Assembly (NCBI GenBank): GCA_000447245.1 | Contig: AUYT01000001.1 | Span: 166,825-230,824 of the forward strand | Direction of reading: 5' to 3' | DNA from: a candidate division Zixibacteria bacterium RBG-1 | Lineage (GTDB): Bacteria; Zixibacteria; MSB-5A5; DSPP01; RBG-1 | DNA length: 64,000 nucleotides | Part shown: piece after piece, positions 15,151 to 23,317 of the stretch | Numbering within the stretch: position 1 is the stretch's first letter | Layout of the letters: each line of letters begins with the position of its first letter | Program-made: the position numbers and the translations under genes | The notes under the pieces: model-generated | Told to the model about the DNA's origin: nothing | Database searches by the model: none | What the model saw: the letters and a program-made list of their open reading frames with translations, nothing else

Positions 15151-17022
15151 TTACAAGCAACACTCCTGATGTTGCACTGGTGCCGCTCCAGATTTAAAAA
15201 GGAAATTGACCAAGTATACAATATCTGAAAGCACGATAGTGCCGCTGGCATTAACGTCTCCCCTACAAAAAGGAACAGGAGCAGGGGCTCCCTTGAAAAG
15301 AAAATTGATCAGAGCCACAATATCCGACAAGAGAACCTGGTTATCTCCAGTGACATCTCCAGCTTTGGCCAAGCAGACCTCGCTGACTGTTATATCAACG
15401 ATTTCGCTATCTGATAAACTTCCGTCTGAAGCTTTAAAGACCACTACGTAGGAACCGGCTTGAGTATAATCCGGATTGAAGCTGAATGAACCAGCTCCAT
15501 TACCGCTATCTATAAAAACAGCGTTGGAAGGGATGTTACCAGCAGTTAGAATGGTTGAATCCCCTTCCGGGTCTGTGGCGTGCACTCTGAAGCTTAAGTT
15601 AGCTCCTTCCGCTATGGTTTTGGAGCCAATGGAATCCAATACCGGAGCACCAATGGTATTGTTAACCGTAATTTGCACCACTTCACTATCAATTAAAGCT
15701 CCGTCACTGGCTTTAAAAGTTACATTATAAACTCCTGCTTGTGCAAAATTAGGATTAAAATTGAAAGAGCCGGCTCCGTTACCACTATCTACAAAAGCAG
15801 CATTCAAGGGAACATTGGAAGCTGTTAATATCAAGCTGTCTGCATTAGGGTCGCTGGCGTGTATTCTGAAAGTTAAATTAAACCCTTCAGCTACTGACTT
15901 GGCTCCAATGGAGTCCAACAGCGGCGCAAAGTTAGGTATGAATTGAATCACAAACCAGCCTAGGTTTGCAGCAGTCCCGGTACCAGCACGAGTAAAGGTC
16001 AAGCTGGTGTCACTGGTTAGACGATGGGTAAAAGCAGTCTCATCTAAGTTTGCAGTAGCAGTGCCAGCCCCGCCACTAAGCGAGATGAGGGATATGCTGC
16101 GGGTGGTGTCCACGCTGGGAAAGATTGCACTTTGGCTGGGATTGGCAGCAGGAACTACTACACTCCCAGACCTAACCAGACTACCATCGTTTAAACTAAC
16201 CACTTCCCAGGCTATCTGTACACTAATCGTGGTATCTATCCGATCAAAAGTTAATTGAATTGGGCTGGTTATCCTCCCTCTCACCATATACCGCGACTCC
16301 ACTCCAGACACTGCTGCAGCCGCCCGTGCCGACAAAACTAAAAAAGATTTAGTTGTGTCAACCGAAGAAATGGCAACGGTAGCTGAAGAGGCTCCAGCTC
16401 CGATGGTGGTGAGCCCTCGTTGGACCACTGCTGAATCAATCTGGATTACCTGCCAATAAGCATCCACAACAGTTCCGGTTTCATTTCGGGACAGTTCTAA
16501 GTTGGTGTTAGAAGTTAACCTGGCTCTGATGGTCCATCTTTCATCATTGGTCTGAGATGCAGAATTAATGGCGCTGGAAACCAAAACAAAAGTTTTAGTT
16601 GTATCAATGGCAGAAATGGTGACGTTGAGAGTAGCAGTACCAGCGGCAAAAGCGGCTCTGCCTCGTTGAACCAAGACTCCCTTGGAGAATTCAGCCACAT
16701 ACCATTCAGCCACAGTGGCTTGAGCCGGTGCACCCAATCTTTGTAGGTTAAGGGTTAAAGGATTAACCAACTGGAACCCGAACCGGGTGGCATTGGCATT
16801 TGAACTGGCAAACCTTCCACCACCCCAGCTAATCCCACCCCAAACAATAGTTTTACTGGTATCCACAAGATTAATGGTAATGGTGGTGGTATTAGCACCT
16901 GAAGCAAAAGTAGCAGTTCCTCTTTGGACTGATTTAAGGACCGCTCCTTCCGCTTGAGCAAGCAGAAGAAAAGCCAAAAAAATGATTGTGTTGGAAACTA
17001 CTTTGAAATATAATTTAACCAT
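15151..17022 (-). CDS. Secreted repeat protein with two cadherin/Ig-like domains and dockerin doublet
   Basis: A 623-residue exported protein; the signal peptide is near residues 1-26 (IIFLAFLLLAQAEG). Residues 27-370 contain four copies of a roughly 85-residue Ser/Thr/Ala-rich beta domain with the recurring core VDTTKSxxxLSS and a QRG motif at each start. Two Ig/cadherin-like domains follow (LDSIGAKSVAEGFNLTFRIH and a second copy), then LAKAGDVTGDNQVLLSDIVA, CRGDVNASGTIVLSDIVYL and ECCL. The tail architecture is shared with the preceding gene on this strand, so both probably descend from one modular ancestor. I do not recognise the N-terminal repeat family. Confidence 0.82.
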   Translation of the reverse strand: MVKLYFKVVSNTIIFLAFLLLAQAEGAVLKSVQRGTATFASGANTTTITINLVDTSKTIVWGGISWGGGRFASSNANATRFGFQLVNPLTLNLQRLGAPAQATVAEWYVAEFSKGVLVQRGRAAFAAGTATLNVTISAIDTTKTFVLVSSAINSASQTNDERWTIRARLTSNTNLELSRNETGTVVDAYWQVIQIDSAVVQRGLTTIGAGASSATVAISSVDTTKSFLVLSARAAAAVSGVESRYMVRGRITSPIQLTFDRIDTTISVQIAWEVVSLNDGSLVRSGSVVVPAANPSQSAIFPSVDTTRSISLISLSGGAGTATANLDETAFTHRLTSDTSLTFTRAGTGTAANLGWFVIQFIPNFAPLLDSIGAKSVAEGFNLTFRIHASDPNADSLILTASNVPLNAAFVDSGNGAGSFNFNPNFAQAGVYNVTFKASDGALIDSEVVQITVNNTIGAPVLDSIGSKTIAEGANLSFRVHATDPEGDSTILTAGNIPSNAVFIDSGNGAGSFSFNPDYTQAGSYVVVFKASDGSLSDSEIVDITVSEVCLAKAGDVTGDNQVLLSDIVALINFLFKGAPAPVPFCRGDVNASGTIVLSDIVYLVNFLFKSGAAPVQHQECCL

Positions 17023-17234
17023 AGATTATCTATTTTCATACCTCCGATTTCTTAACCTCATTTATTCTTTTTTAATGTCAGCTTCTGTCAGTTACCTATT
17101 CATATTTTCGACAGCGCCTGTTCAGAAACTTAATTTTAATTTTGAGTTTCTCTTAACTAGAAAACCTGCAACAAGTTATAGGAGCTCAAAAATTAGACAA
17201 ATACCGCGCGGAGTTCAAAAAAAGGACAGAAAGG

Positions 17235-19937
17235 TTATTCTGTAACTGTGGTCCCTTTACCCACCACCGCTTGAGCCGCAGCTAAGCGGGCCACCGGGAC
17301 TCTGTAAGGGGAACAGGAGACATAATCCAACCCGACTTTGTGGGAAAAAACAATCGAATCTGGGTCACCTCCATGCTCACCGCAAATTCCGACTTTCAAA
17401 TCCTTGCGCATGGCTCGACCCTTTTTAAAAGCCATTTCGATCAATTGCCCTACTCCCTTTTCATCGATTGATACAAAAGGGTCTTCTGGCAGGATGCCGT
17501 GTTCGATATAATAATTTAAGAATTTGCCAGAATCATCCCTGGAAAATCCGAAAGTCATCTGAGTCAAGTCATTGGTTCCAAAAGAGAAAAACTCCGCTTC
17601 GGTGGCTATCTCATCTGCGGTCAGAGCAGCCCGGGGTACTTCTATCATGGTGCCGACATGATATTTTATTTTCACTTTATATTTTTTCATAGATTCTTCG
17701 GCTTGTTTGATTACAATCTCTTTTTGATTTTTCAACTCTTCTACCTTCCCAACCAAAGGAATCATTACTTCCGGTATGACCGGCTTGCCACCTCTGGCAA
17801 TTTCACAGGCCGCATCGAAAATAGCTTTGGCCTGCATTTTGGTGATTTCCGGAAAAGTGATACCCAGGCGGCAGCCCCGATGTCCCAGCATGGGATTGAA
17901 TTCGGCCAGCTCTTCTACTCTTTGCAGCAAAAGCTCCTTTGCTTTTAATTTTTCAGTTTCCTCGGGATTGGCTTTGAGTGTAGCAATTTCCAGAAGTAAT
18001 TCTTCTTTCTTGGGTAAAAATTCATGCAAAGGAGGATCTAAGGTTCTAATGGTGACCGGCAAGCCCCGCATTATCTCAAAAATAGCTTTGAAATCTGATT
18101 TCTGGAAAGGAAGTAAATCCTCTAAAATAGCTTCTCTCTCTTCTCGGGTTCTGGCTAATATCATCTCTTGCACTATGGGCAATCTTTCTTTGGCGAAAAA
18201 CATGTGCTCGGTCCGGCATAAACCGATTCCTTCCGCACCGAATTTGATGGCTTTCATAGCATCTGCTGGAGTATCGGCATTGGCTCTGACTCCTAATTTT
18301 CTGACTTTGTCGGACCAACGCATAAATTCAGCAAACTCACCGGACAGCTCCGGCTCAATTAGGGGGGCGGTGCCTAAAATTACTTCCCCGGTGGAACCAT
18401 TCAGAGTGATATTTTCCCGCTCTCTGACCATCACACCCCCCACAAAAAACTGCTTTTTTTCTTCGTTTACTCTGATGGATTCACAGCCCACGATACAGGG
18501 CTTCCCCATACCCCGGGCAACCACAGCAGCATGGGAGGTCATTCCTCCCCGGGCCGTTAAAATTCCCTGTGAGGCAATCATTCCGGCGATATCATCCGGG
18601 TTGGTTTCCTGCCGGACTAAGATCACTTTTTCACCCGCTTCTGAAAGTCGGGTGGCATCTTCAGATTTGAAGACCACTTTCCCTCTGGCAGCACCGGGTG
18701 AGGCCGGCAATCCTTTGGCAATCACGTTTAACTGAGCTTTGGGGTCTATGCGGGGATGTAATAGTTGATTTATTTGTTCGGGTGAGATTCTTTTTAGGGC
18801 CTCTTCGGTGGAAATCAGTTTTTCTTTAACCATATCCACCGCAATTTTAACCGCCGCCTGGGCGGTTCTTTTGCCGCTGCGGGTTTGCAGCATGTATAAT
18901 TTTCTTTCCTGAACCGTGAACTCAAAATCCTGCAGGTCCCGGTAATGTTTCTCTAATTTTTCGGTGACTTTCAAAAGCTGTTTATACACTTCCGGCATCG
19001 CTTTTTTCAGCTCATCAATCGGTTTGGGAGTGCGGATACCGGCTACCACATCTTCACCCTGAGCATTTGTCAAATATTCTCCATAAAGATGTTTTTCACC
19101 GGTGGAGGGGTTACGGGTAAATCCGACTCCGGTCAAAGAATGGTCTCCTAAATTGCCGAAGACCATGGCCTGGATATTTACTGCGGTCCCTAAATCAGAA
19201 GAGATGCGGTACTGTCTGCGATAGGTGATGGCCCGGGGGGAATTCCAAGATCTGAAAACCGCGTCCCGGGCTAACTGTAACTGCTTGAGAGGATTTTGCG
19301 GAAACTCTTCCCCGGCTTTCTCTTTGATTAGCTTTTTGAATTTTTCGATCATATCTTTTAAATCATCGATAGATAAAGAAGTGTCCAACTTAATTTTTTT
19401 GGCATCTTTTTTCTTCTGGATGATATGCTCGAATAATGCTTTATCGATCCCCATTACCACATTGCCGAACATTTGCAGGAGTCGTCGGTAGCAGTCATAA
19501 GCAAAGCGGGAGTTTTTGCTTTTGTCGATTAAACCCTGCACGGTTTTATCGTTCAAGCCGATATTTAGAATGGTATCCATCATCCCCGGCATGGAAAATT
19601 TGGCCCCGGAGCGGACCGAGACTAAAAGAGGATTTTGGGGGTCGCCGAATCCGGCTTTCATAGATTTTTCTACTTTTTTAAGATAATTTTCCATCTGCTG
19701 GTCCACTTCCCGGTTTAGTTTCATCCCGTTTTCGTAAAATTGCCGAAAAACCAAGGTTGAAATGGTAAATCCGGGAGGCACAGGGATTCCGATTCTGCTC
19801 ATTTCCGCTAAATTAGCCCCCTTCCCCCCCAATAAATCTTTCATCTGACCATTTCCTTCGGTCTTGCTGTCCCCAAAAAAATAAAATAACTGTGCTTTTT
19901 TACTGGTTTTCTTTACCGTTTTTTTAGCTCTCCCCAT
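17235..19937 (-). CDS. ppdK: Pyruvate, phosphate dikinase
   Basis: Interconverts pyruvate, ATP and Pi with phosphoenolpyruvate, AMP and PPi. The 900-residue length is typical. Seen in order: the N-terminal ATP-grasp domain (GGKGANLAEMSRIGIPVPPGFTIS split here as GGKGANLAEM), the phosphohistidine domain with GGMTSHAAVVARGMGKPC around the catalytic His (about 457), and the C-terminal PEP/pyruvate barrel with CRTEHMFF, GHRGCRLGI, MIEVPRAAL, SFGTNDLTQMTFGFSRDD and GICGEHGGDP. ATG 19937 is preceded by GGAGGATAA. The gene stands alone; its role may be gluconeogenic or glycolytic. Confidence 0.97.
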   Translation of the reverse strand: MGRAKKTVKKTSKKAQLFYFFGDSKTEGNGQMKDLLGGKGANLAEMSRIGIPVPPGFTISTLVFRQFYENGMKLNREVDQQMENYLKKVEKSMKAGFGDPQNPLLVSVRSGAKFSMPGMMDTILNIGLNDKTVQGLIDKSKNSRFAYDCYRRLLQMFGNVVMGIDKALFEHIIQKKKDAKKIKLDTSLSIDDLKDMIEKFKKLIKEKAGEEFPQNPLKQLQLARDAVFRSWNSPRAITYRRQYRISSDLGTAVNIQAMVFGNLGDHSLTGVGFTRNPSTGEKHLYGEYLTNAQGEDVVAGIRTPKPIDELKKAMPEVYKQLLKVTEKLEKHYRDLQDFEFTVQERKLYMLQTRSGKRTAQAAVKIAVDMVKEKLISTEEALKRISPEQINQLLHPRIDPKAQLNVIAKGLPASPGAARGKVVFKSEDATRLSEAGEKVILVRQETNPDDIAGMIASQGILTARGGMTSHAAVVARGMGKPCIVGCESIRVNEEKKQFFVGGVMVRERENITLNGSTGEVILGTAPLIEPELSGEFAEFMRWSDKVRKLGVRANADTPADAMKAIKFGAEGIGLCRTEHMFFAKERLPIVQEMILARTREEREAILEDLLPFQKSDFKAIFEIMRGLPVTIRTLDPPLHEFLPKKEELLLEIATLKANPEETEKLKAKELLLQRVEELAEFNPMLGHRGCRLGITFPEITKMQAKAIFDAACEIARGGKPVIPEVMIPLVGKVEELKNQKEIVIKQAEESMKKYKVKIKYHVGTMIEVPRAALTADEIATEAEFFSFGTNDLTQMTFGFSRDDSGKFLNYYIEHGILPEDPFVSIDEKGVGQLIEMAFKKGRAMRKDLKVGICGEHGGDPDSIVFSHKVGLDYVSCSPYRVPVARLAAAQAVVGKGTTVTE

Positions 19938-20249
19938 TTATCCTCCGGATTAGTAGCAACGTTAGTTGGCTAACCTAAAACCATGTAATAACTTAGGCAT
20001 TGGTTTAATTTTTATGTGCTTAAATACTTATATTACGATAATTCTGCCAAAAAGCAAGCAGATTTAACAGAAATCTTTTGATGTTAATTTCTCTTGACAA
20101 GTGGGTCAGGTCAGCTTAAGTTGATAGGAGAAACCCAAGTAGACCGGTTTTAGAACATTTTCTACCTGACCTCGGTTAAGGAAAGAGTAAACTATTCTGC
20201 TTTGCTACTCTTGGAGTGGAAAAAAGTTAGAAGTTAAGGGAGAGGTAAT
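19938..20249. other. Divergent intergenic region between ppdK and the small dockerin cluster
   Basis: This 312-base gap holds a probable plus-strand promoter (20094-20122) and GGTCAGGT and ACCTGACC arms about 55 bases apart (near 20104 and 20162) that could form a leader stem. No gene was found in it. Confidence 0.4.
20094..20122 (+). promoter_or_regulatory. Candidate promoter of the small dockerin protein cluster
   Basis: TTGACA (20094-20099), 17 bases, TAAGTT (20117-20122), followed by a leader of about 120 bases to ATG 20250, which has GGGAGAGGT just upstream. Confidence 0.5.
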
Positions 20250-20831
20250 ATGAGTTTTTCTAAAATTTTCTTCACATCCCTAATTTTAGGGATAGGAATG
20301 CCATTACTTTCCAACAGCCCAGCCCAAGCCCAGTATTTTATCCGGGGAGATGTCAATTGCGATGGACTGGTTGATTCTTCAGATGTCTTTTTTTTAGACA
20401 GCTTAATGAATCATGGTGGGCCTTTGCCAGCCTGTTTGGATGCAGCTGATGTGAACGACGACGGTTTATTTTTTTCTATTGCTGATATGGTCTATCTTCT
20501 AAGGTCTGTGGATTTAGGTCTTGCTCTTCCTCCACCCTTCCCGAATTGCGGAACCGATCCAACTTTTGATGGTTATACCTGCAGCGTCAGTTGTTGTACC
20601 TGCACTTTTAAACCGGGGGACACCAACGCCGATGATAAACTTTCCTTGTCAGATATTATTGTCTTAGTGAACCATGTTTTCAAAGGAGGAGCTAAACCTG
20701 ATCCAGCTTGTCGAGGAGACGCTGATGGGGACGGCATGCTCGACTTAACCGACCTCGTCTACTTGGTGAACTTTGTATTCAGAGCCGGACCTGACCCAAT
20801 TCCATCCGGGGTCTGCTGTCAACCAACCTGA
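20250..20831 (+). CDS. Small secreted protein with two dockerin-like modules (tandem paralogue 1)
   Basis: A 193-residue exported protein, signal peptide cut near AQAQ (about residue 28). It has an N-terminal dockerin-like module (GDVNCDGLVDSSDVFFLDSL, then DVNDDGLFFSIADMVYLLRS), a CSVSCCTCTF cysteine hinge and a C-terminal module (GDTNADDKLSLSDIIVLVNH, then GDADGDGMLDLTDLVYLVNF), ending SGVCCQPT. It consists almost wholly of Ca-binding dockerin repeats, so it could be a linker or ligand rather than an enzyme. Two paralogues follow directly. Confidence 0.85.
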   Translation: MSFSKIFFTSLILGIGMPLLSNSPAQAQYFIRGDVNCDGLVDSSDVFFLDSLMNHGGPLPACLDAADVNDDGLFFSIADMVYLLRSVDLGLALPPPFPNCGTDPTFDGYTCSVSCCTCTFKPGDTNADDKLSLSDIIVLVNHVFKGGAKPDPACRGDADGDGMLDLTDLVYLVNFVFRAGPDPIPSGVCCQPT

Positions 20832-20875
20832 AGGTGAGTTGCATTTTATGAGAGCTATATCAAAGGAGTGAATTT

Positions 20876-21208
20876 ATGATGAAACATATTAAAAAATTCC
20901 TGACATTCCTGATTTTAGGGATAGGAATCTCATTATTTTCTAACAACCCAGCCCAAGCCCAGGCACTTTTCATTCGTGGTGACATCAATTGCGATGGAGT
21001 GGTGGATACCGTGGACCTAAGGTTAATTCTCCGTTTCCTGCCCAGTGTCAATTGCACAGATAGGATAGATGTAAATGACAACGGGGAGGCGGCTACCCCA
21101 AGCGATTCTATTTACTTGGCAAACTATCTTTTTTTCGGTGGTCCACCCCCTCCTCACCCCTTTCCAACCTGTGGGTTTGACGCCACGGCTGACCCTCTAT
21201 CTTGGTGA
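20876..21208 (+). CDS. Small dockerin protein (tandem paralogue 2), N-terminal part, frameshifted
   Basis: Signal peptide (FLTFLILGIGISLFSNNPAQ) and N-terminal dockerin-like module (GDINCDGVVDTVDLRLILRF and DVNDNGEAATPSDSIYLANY). The frame ends in DPLSW and a stop at 21206-21208, whereas the two paralogues read on through a Ser/Cys hinge (CSTSCCACTL) into further repeats. The matching hinge (GEFSCCCTL) is found here one frame away from 21204. ATG 20876 has GGAG seven bases upstream. Confidence 0.75.
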   Translation: MMKHIKKFLTFLILGIGISLFSNNPAQAQALFIRGDINCDGVVDTVDLRLILRFLPSVNCTDRIDVNDNGEAATPSDSIYLANYLFFGGPPPPHPFPTCGFDATADPLSW

Positions 21209-21986
21209 ATTCAGTTGTTGCTGCACCCTAACAACTCAATGTAATGATGGAATCGATAATGACGGAGATGGGTCGGTGGATTTTCCTGCGGACACTGGCT
21301 GTACTAACGCTTGTGACTCTCTTGAAACATTTCTAGACCAATGCAAAGATGGAATCGACAATGACGGAGACGGGTTATCCGATTACCCGGCTGACTGTGG
21401 CTGTGAGAGTGAGAGTGACACCTCTGAAGCGCCGAATGCGGTGACCCAATGTAATGACGGGATTGACAATGACGGAGATGGGGTGATTGATTGGCCCAAT
21501 GATTGTGCCTGCATAAGTCCTTGCGACTCTCTTGAAAGATTCCCAGATCAATGTAAGGATGGGCTAGACAATGATGGTGACGGCTTTATTGATTATCCGA
21601 ACGACTGTGGCTGTTCTAATAGCTGTGATTCTACAGAAGCACCTAATTCGGTACGCCAATGTAATGACGGGATCGACAACGACGGCGACGGACTAATAGA
21701 CTTAGCTGACACCAATTGTGTGGATAGCTGTGATTTCAATGAATTCACCCTTTGTCTTGCTAGACCCGGAAATGCTAACGGAGATGCGGGGCAAGCGGTC
21801 AACCTGGTAGATATCATCTTTGTGGTCGGCAAGGTCTTTAAGAGTGGGCCAGCGTCTAATCCTCTGTGCGCTACCAATGCCAATGGGGATGGAGTTTTGG
21901 CCAACCTGACAGATATTGTCTATTTGGTGAACTATGTTTTCAAAGGAGGGCCTGCCCCGATTCCTTCCGGTGTCTGTTGCCTCTAA
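21204..21986 (+). CDS. Continuation of paralogue 2: DNDGDG repeats and dockerin doublet
   Basis: Continuation in another frame after a frameshift near 21200. It holds five repeats of the form QCNDGIDNDGDGxxD[FYW]P followed by Cys-rich spacers, a putative metal-binding repeat common in secreted proteins of deltaproteobacteria and related groups; paralogue 3 has one copy. The C-terminal dockerin repeats (NGDAGQAVNLVDIIFVVGKV and NGDGVLANLTDIVYLVNYV) end in SGVCCL. An ATG-initiated reading frame inside the other part (21075) is only an overlap, not a separate gene. Confidence 0.7.
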   Translation, partial: GEFSCCCTLTTQCNDGIDNDGDGSVDFPADTGCTNACDSLETFLDQCKDGIDNDGDGLSDYPADCGCESESDTSEAPNAVTQCNDGIDNDGDGVIDWPNDCACISPCDSLERFPDQCKDGLDNDGDGFIDYPNDCGCSNSCDSTEAPNSVRQCNDGIDNDGDGLIDLADTNCVDSCDFNEFTLCLARPGNANGDAGQAVNLVDIIFVVGKVFKSGPASNPLCATNANGDGVLANLTDIVYLVNYVFKGGPAPIPSGVCCL

Positions 21987-22037
21987 ACCTGAAGGTGAGT
22001 TATATTTTATGAGAGCTTATATCAAATGAGTGAATTT

Positions 22038-22733
22038 ATGCTGAAACAGATTAAAAAATTATTTACATTCCTGATTTTAGGGATAGGAATCTCGTTATTT
22101 TCTAACAACCCAGCCCAAGCCCAGGCAACTTTTGTCCGTGGTGATGTGAATTGTGATGGAGCAGTTGATTCATTAGACCTCCTCTTTTTACAAAACTGTA
22201 TTAGTATTTGTCAATCGCTACCACCCTGTTTGGAGGCAGCGGATGTTAACGACGATGGACTTCTGTTTAGCGTTAGCGATCTGACATACCTGGCAAGACA
22301 CTTGGAATCCGGAGAACCGCTTCCTCCCCCATTTCCGAATTGCGGAACTGATCCAACCCCTGATGGTCTTCCCTGCAGCACCAGTTGTTGTGCCTGCACC
22401 CTGACTACCCAATGTAATGACGGGATCGATAACGACGGAGACGGACTGATTGACTTAGCTGACCCATTTTGTTGCAATTGTAGTTCCTTCGCCGAACATT
22501 TTGCTTACAAGCCTGGCGACTTTAACGGAAATGGCGTGATTGGTCTGCCGGATATTATTGGCTTGGTGGGGCATGTCTTCAAGGGTGGCCCCTATCCGAT
22601 TCCAAAGTGTCTGGGAGATGTCAATGGGAACGGTTCGCTGACCTTAATTGATATCATCTACTTGGTGAATTATATATACAAAAGTGGACCTGAACCAGTG
22701 CCCTCCGATATCTGTTGCTTCCCTAGCCCTTAG
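22038..22733 (+). CDS. Small secreted dockerin protein (tandem paralogue 3)
   Basis: An exported protein of about 231 residues: signal peptide nearly identical to paralogue 2, N-terminal dockerin-like module (GDVNCDGAVDSLDLLFLQNC and DVNDDGLLFSVSDLTYLARH), Cys hinge, one CNDGIDNDGDGLIDL repeat, and a C-terminal doublet (GDFNGNGVIGLPDIIGLVGH and GDVNGNGSLTLIDIIYLVNY) ending DICCFPSP. An ATG at 22026 is in frame, but it arose where paralogue 2 has GGAG (here TGAG), so ATG 22038 matches the paralogue start. The upstream 60 bases are also duplicated from before paralogue 2. Confidence 0.83.
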   Translation: MLKQIKKLFTFLILGIGISLFSNNPAQAQATFVRGDVNCDGAVDSLDLLFLQNCISICQSLPPCLEAADVNDDGLLFSVSDLTYLARHLESGEPLPPPFPNCGTDPTPDGLPCSTSCCACTLTTQCNDGIDNDGDGLIDLADPFCCNCSSFAEHFAYKPGDFNGNGVIGLPDIIGLVGHVFKGGPYPIPKCLGDVNGNGSLTLIDIIYLVNYIYKSGPEPVPSDICCFPSP

Positions 22734-22784
22734 ACCTACGTTGTCCTCAAACTGGACCAGTTGTTGTTATCTCCAAATGGGTTG

Positions 22785-22815
22785 CTCACTGGCCTTTGCC
22801 AGTGGGTTTAATTTA
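22785..22815 (+). terminator. Terminator-like hairpin after the dockerin cluster
   Basis: CTCACTGGC (22785-22793) pairs with GCCAGTGGG (22798-22806) around CTTT, followed by a T-rich stretch (TTTAATTTA). Confidence 0.65.
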
Positions 22816-22849
22816 TTCTTGAACCAAATCTCCTCGTAAATCTTTTAGA

Positions 22850-22877
22850 TTGACAAGTCAAGCTTTAAAAATACCTT
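22850..22877 (+). promoter_or_regulatory. Leaderless-type promoter of ruvX-mltG
   Basis: TTGACA (22850-22855), 16 bases, TACCTT (22872-22877), and ATG 22886 eight bases later. No Shine-Dalgarno sequence is present. Confidence 0.5.
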
Positions 22878-22885
22878 AATAAAAT

Positions 22886-23317
22886 ATGTCCCGCATCTTA
22901 GGCATCGACTGGGGTGAAAAAAGAATCGGTTTAGCTCTATCTGACCCTTTGGGGATAATTGCCACCGGACTATCAACTGTGGAGAAAAAACCAGGTTTCG
23001 ACCTAATCAGCTACATAAAACAGCTAATTGCCGAGCAGGAAATAGCAAAGATTATCTTAGGTTTTCCGAAAAATATGGATGGGAGCGTAGGTCCCAAGGG
23101 AAAAGAGGTTTTGGCTTTCAAGGAAAGTTTAGAAAAAGCAATAGATATTCCCGTAATCCTATGGGATGAGCGCCTGACTACTGTTTCAGCCCAGAGGAGC
23201 TTGCGAGAAGCGGAAGTGAAAATGAAAAAAGGAAAAAAGTTTTTGGATAAAATCGCAGCCGTGTTAATCTTACAAAATTATTTAGACCATGTTTACCATA
23301 AAAAACCTCAAGAATAA
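22886..23317 (+). CDS. ruvX: YqgF/RuvX family nuclease (Holliday junction resolvase-like)
   Basis: RNase H-fold protein of 143 residues; known members act in 16S rRNA 5' end maturation or as putative Holliday junction resolvases. Motifs are ILGIDWGEKRIGLALSDPLG at the start, ILGFPKNMDGSVGPKG, and WDERLTTVSAQRSL with the acidic pair, ending DKIAAVLILQNYLD. The start codon coincides with the predicted transcription start. The downstream mltG start overlaps its last 29 bases. Confidence 0.93.
   Translation: MSRILGIDWGEKRIGLALSDPLGIIATGLSTVEKKPGFDLISYIKQLIAEQEIAKIILGFPKNMDGSVGPKGKEVLAFKESLEKAIDIPVILWDERLTTVSAQRSLREAEVKMKKGKKFLDKIAAVLILQNYLDHVYHKKPQE

Noticed and set aside
17776-18735. A 319-codon plus-strand ORF opposite ppdK
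   Set aside because: It is antisense to strongly conserved ppdK motifs; the length reflects codon composition of the enzyme.
21075-21203. ATG at 21075 as start of an independent gene reading through to 21986
   Set aside because: The first 43 codons are out-of-frame translation of the paralogue 2 N-terminal module; the true continuation begins near 21204.
10557-22733. A cellulosome based on the many dockerins
   Set aside because: No cohesin, glycoside hydrolase or scaffoldin was seen in the window; the bearing proteins are propellers, a protease and a phosphatase.
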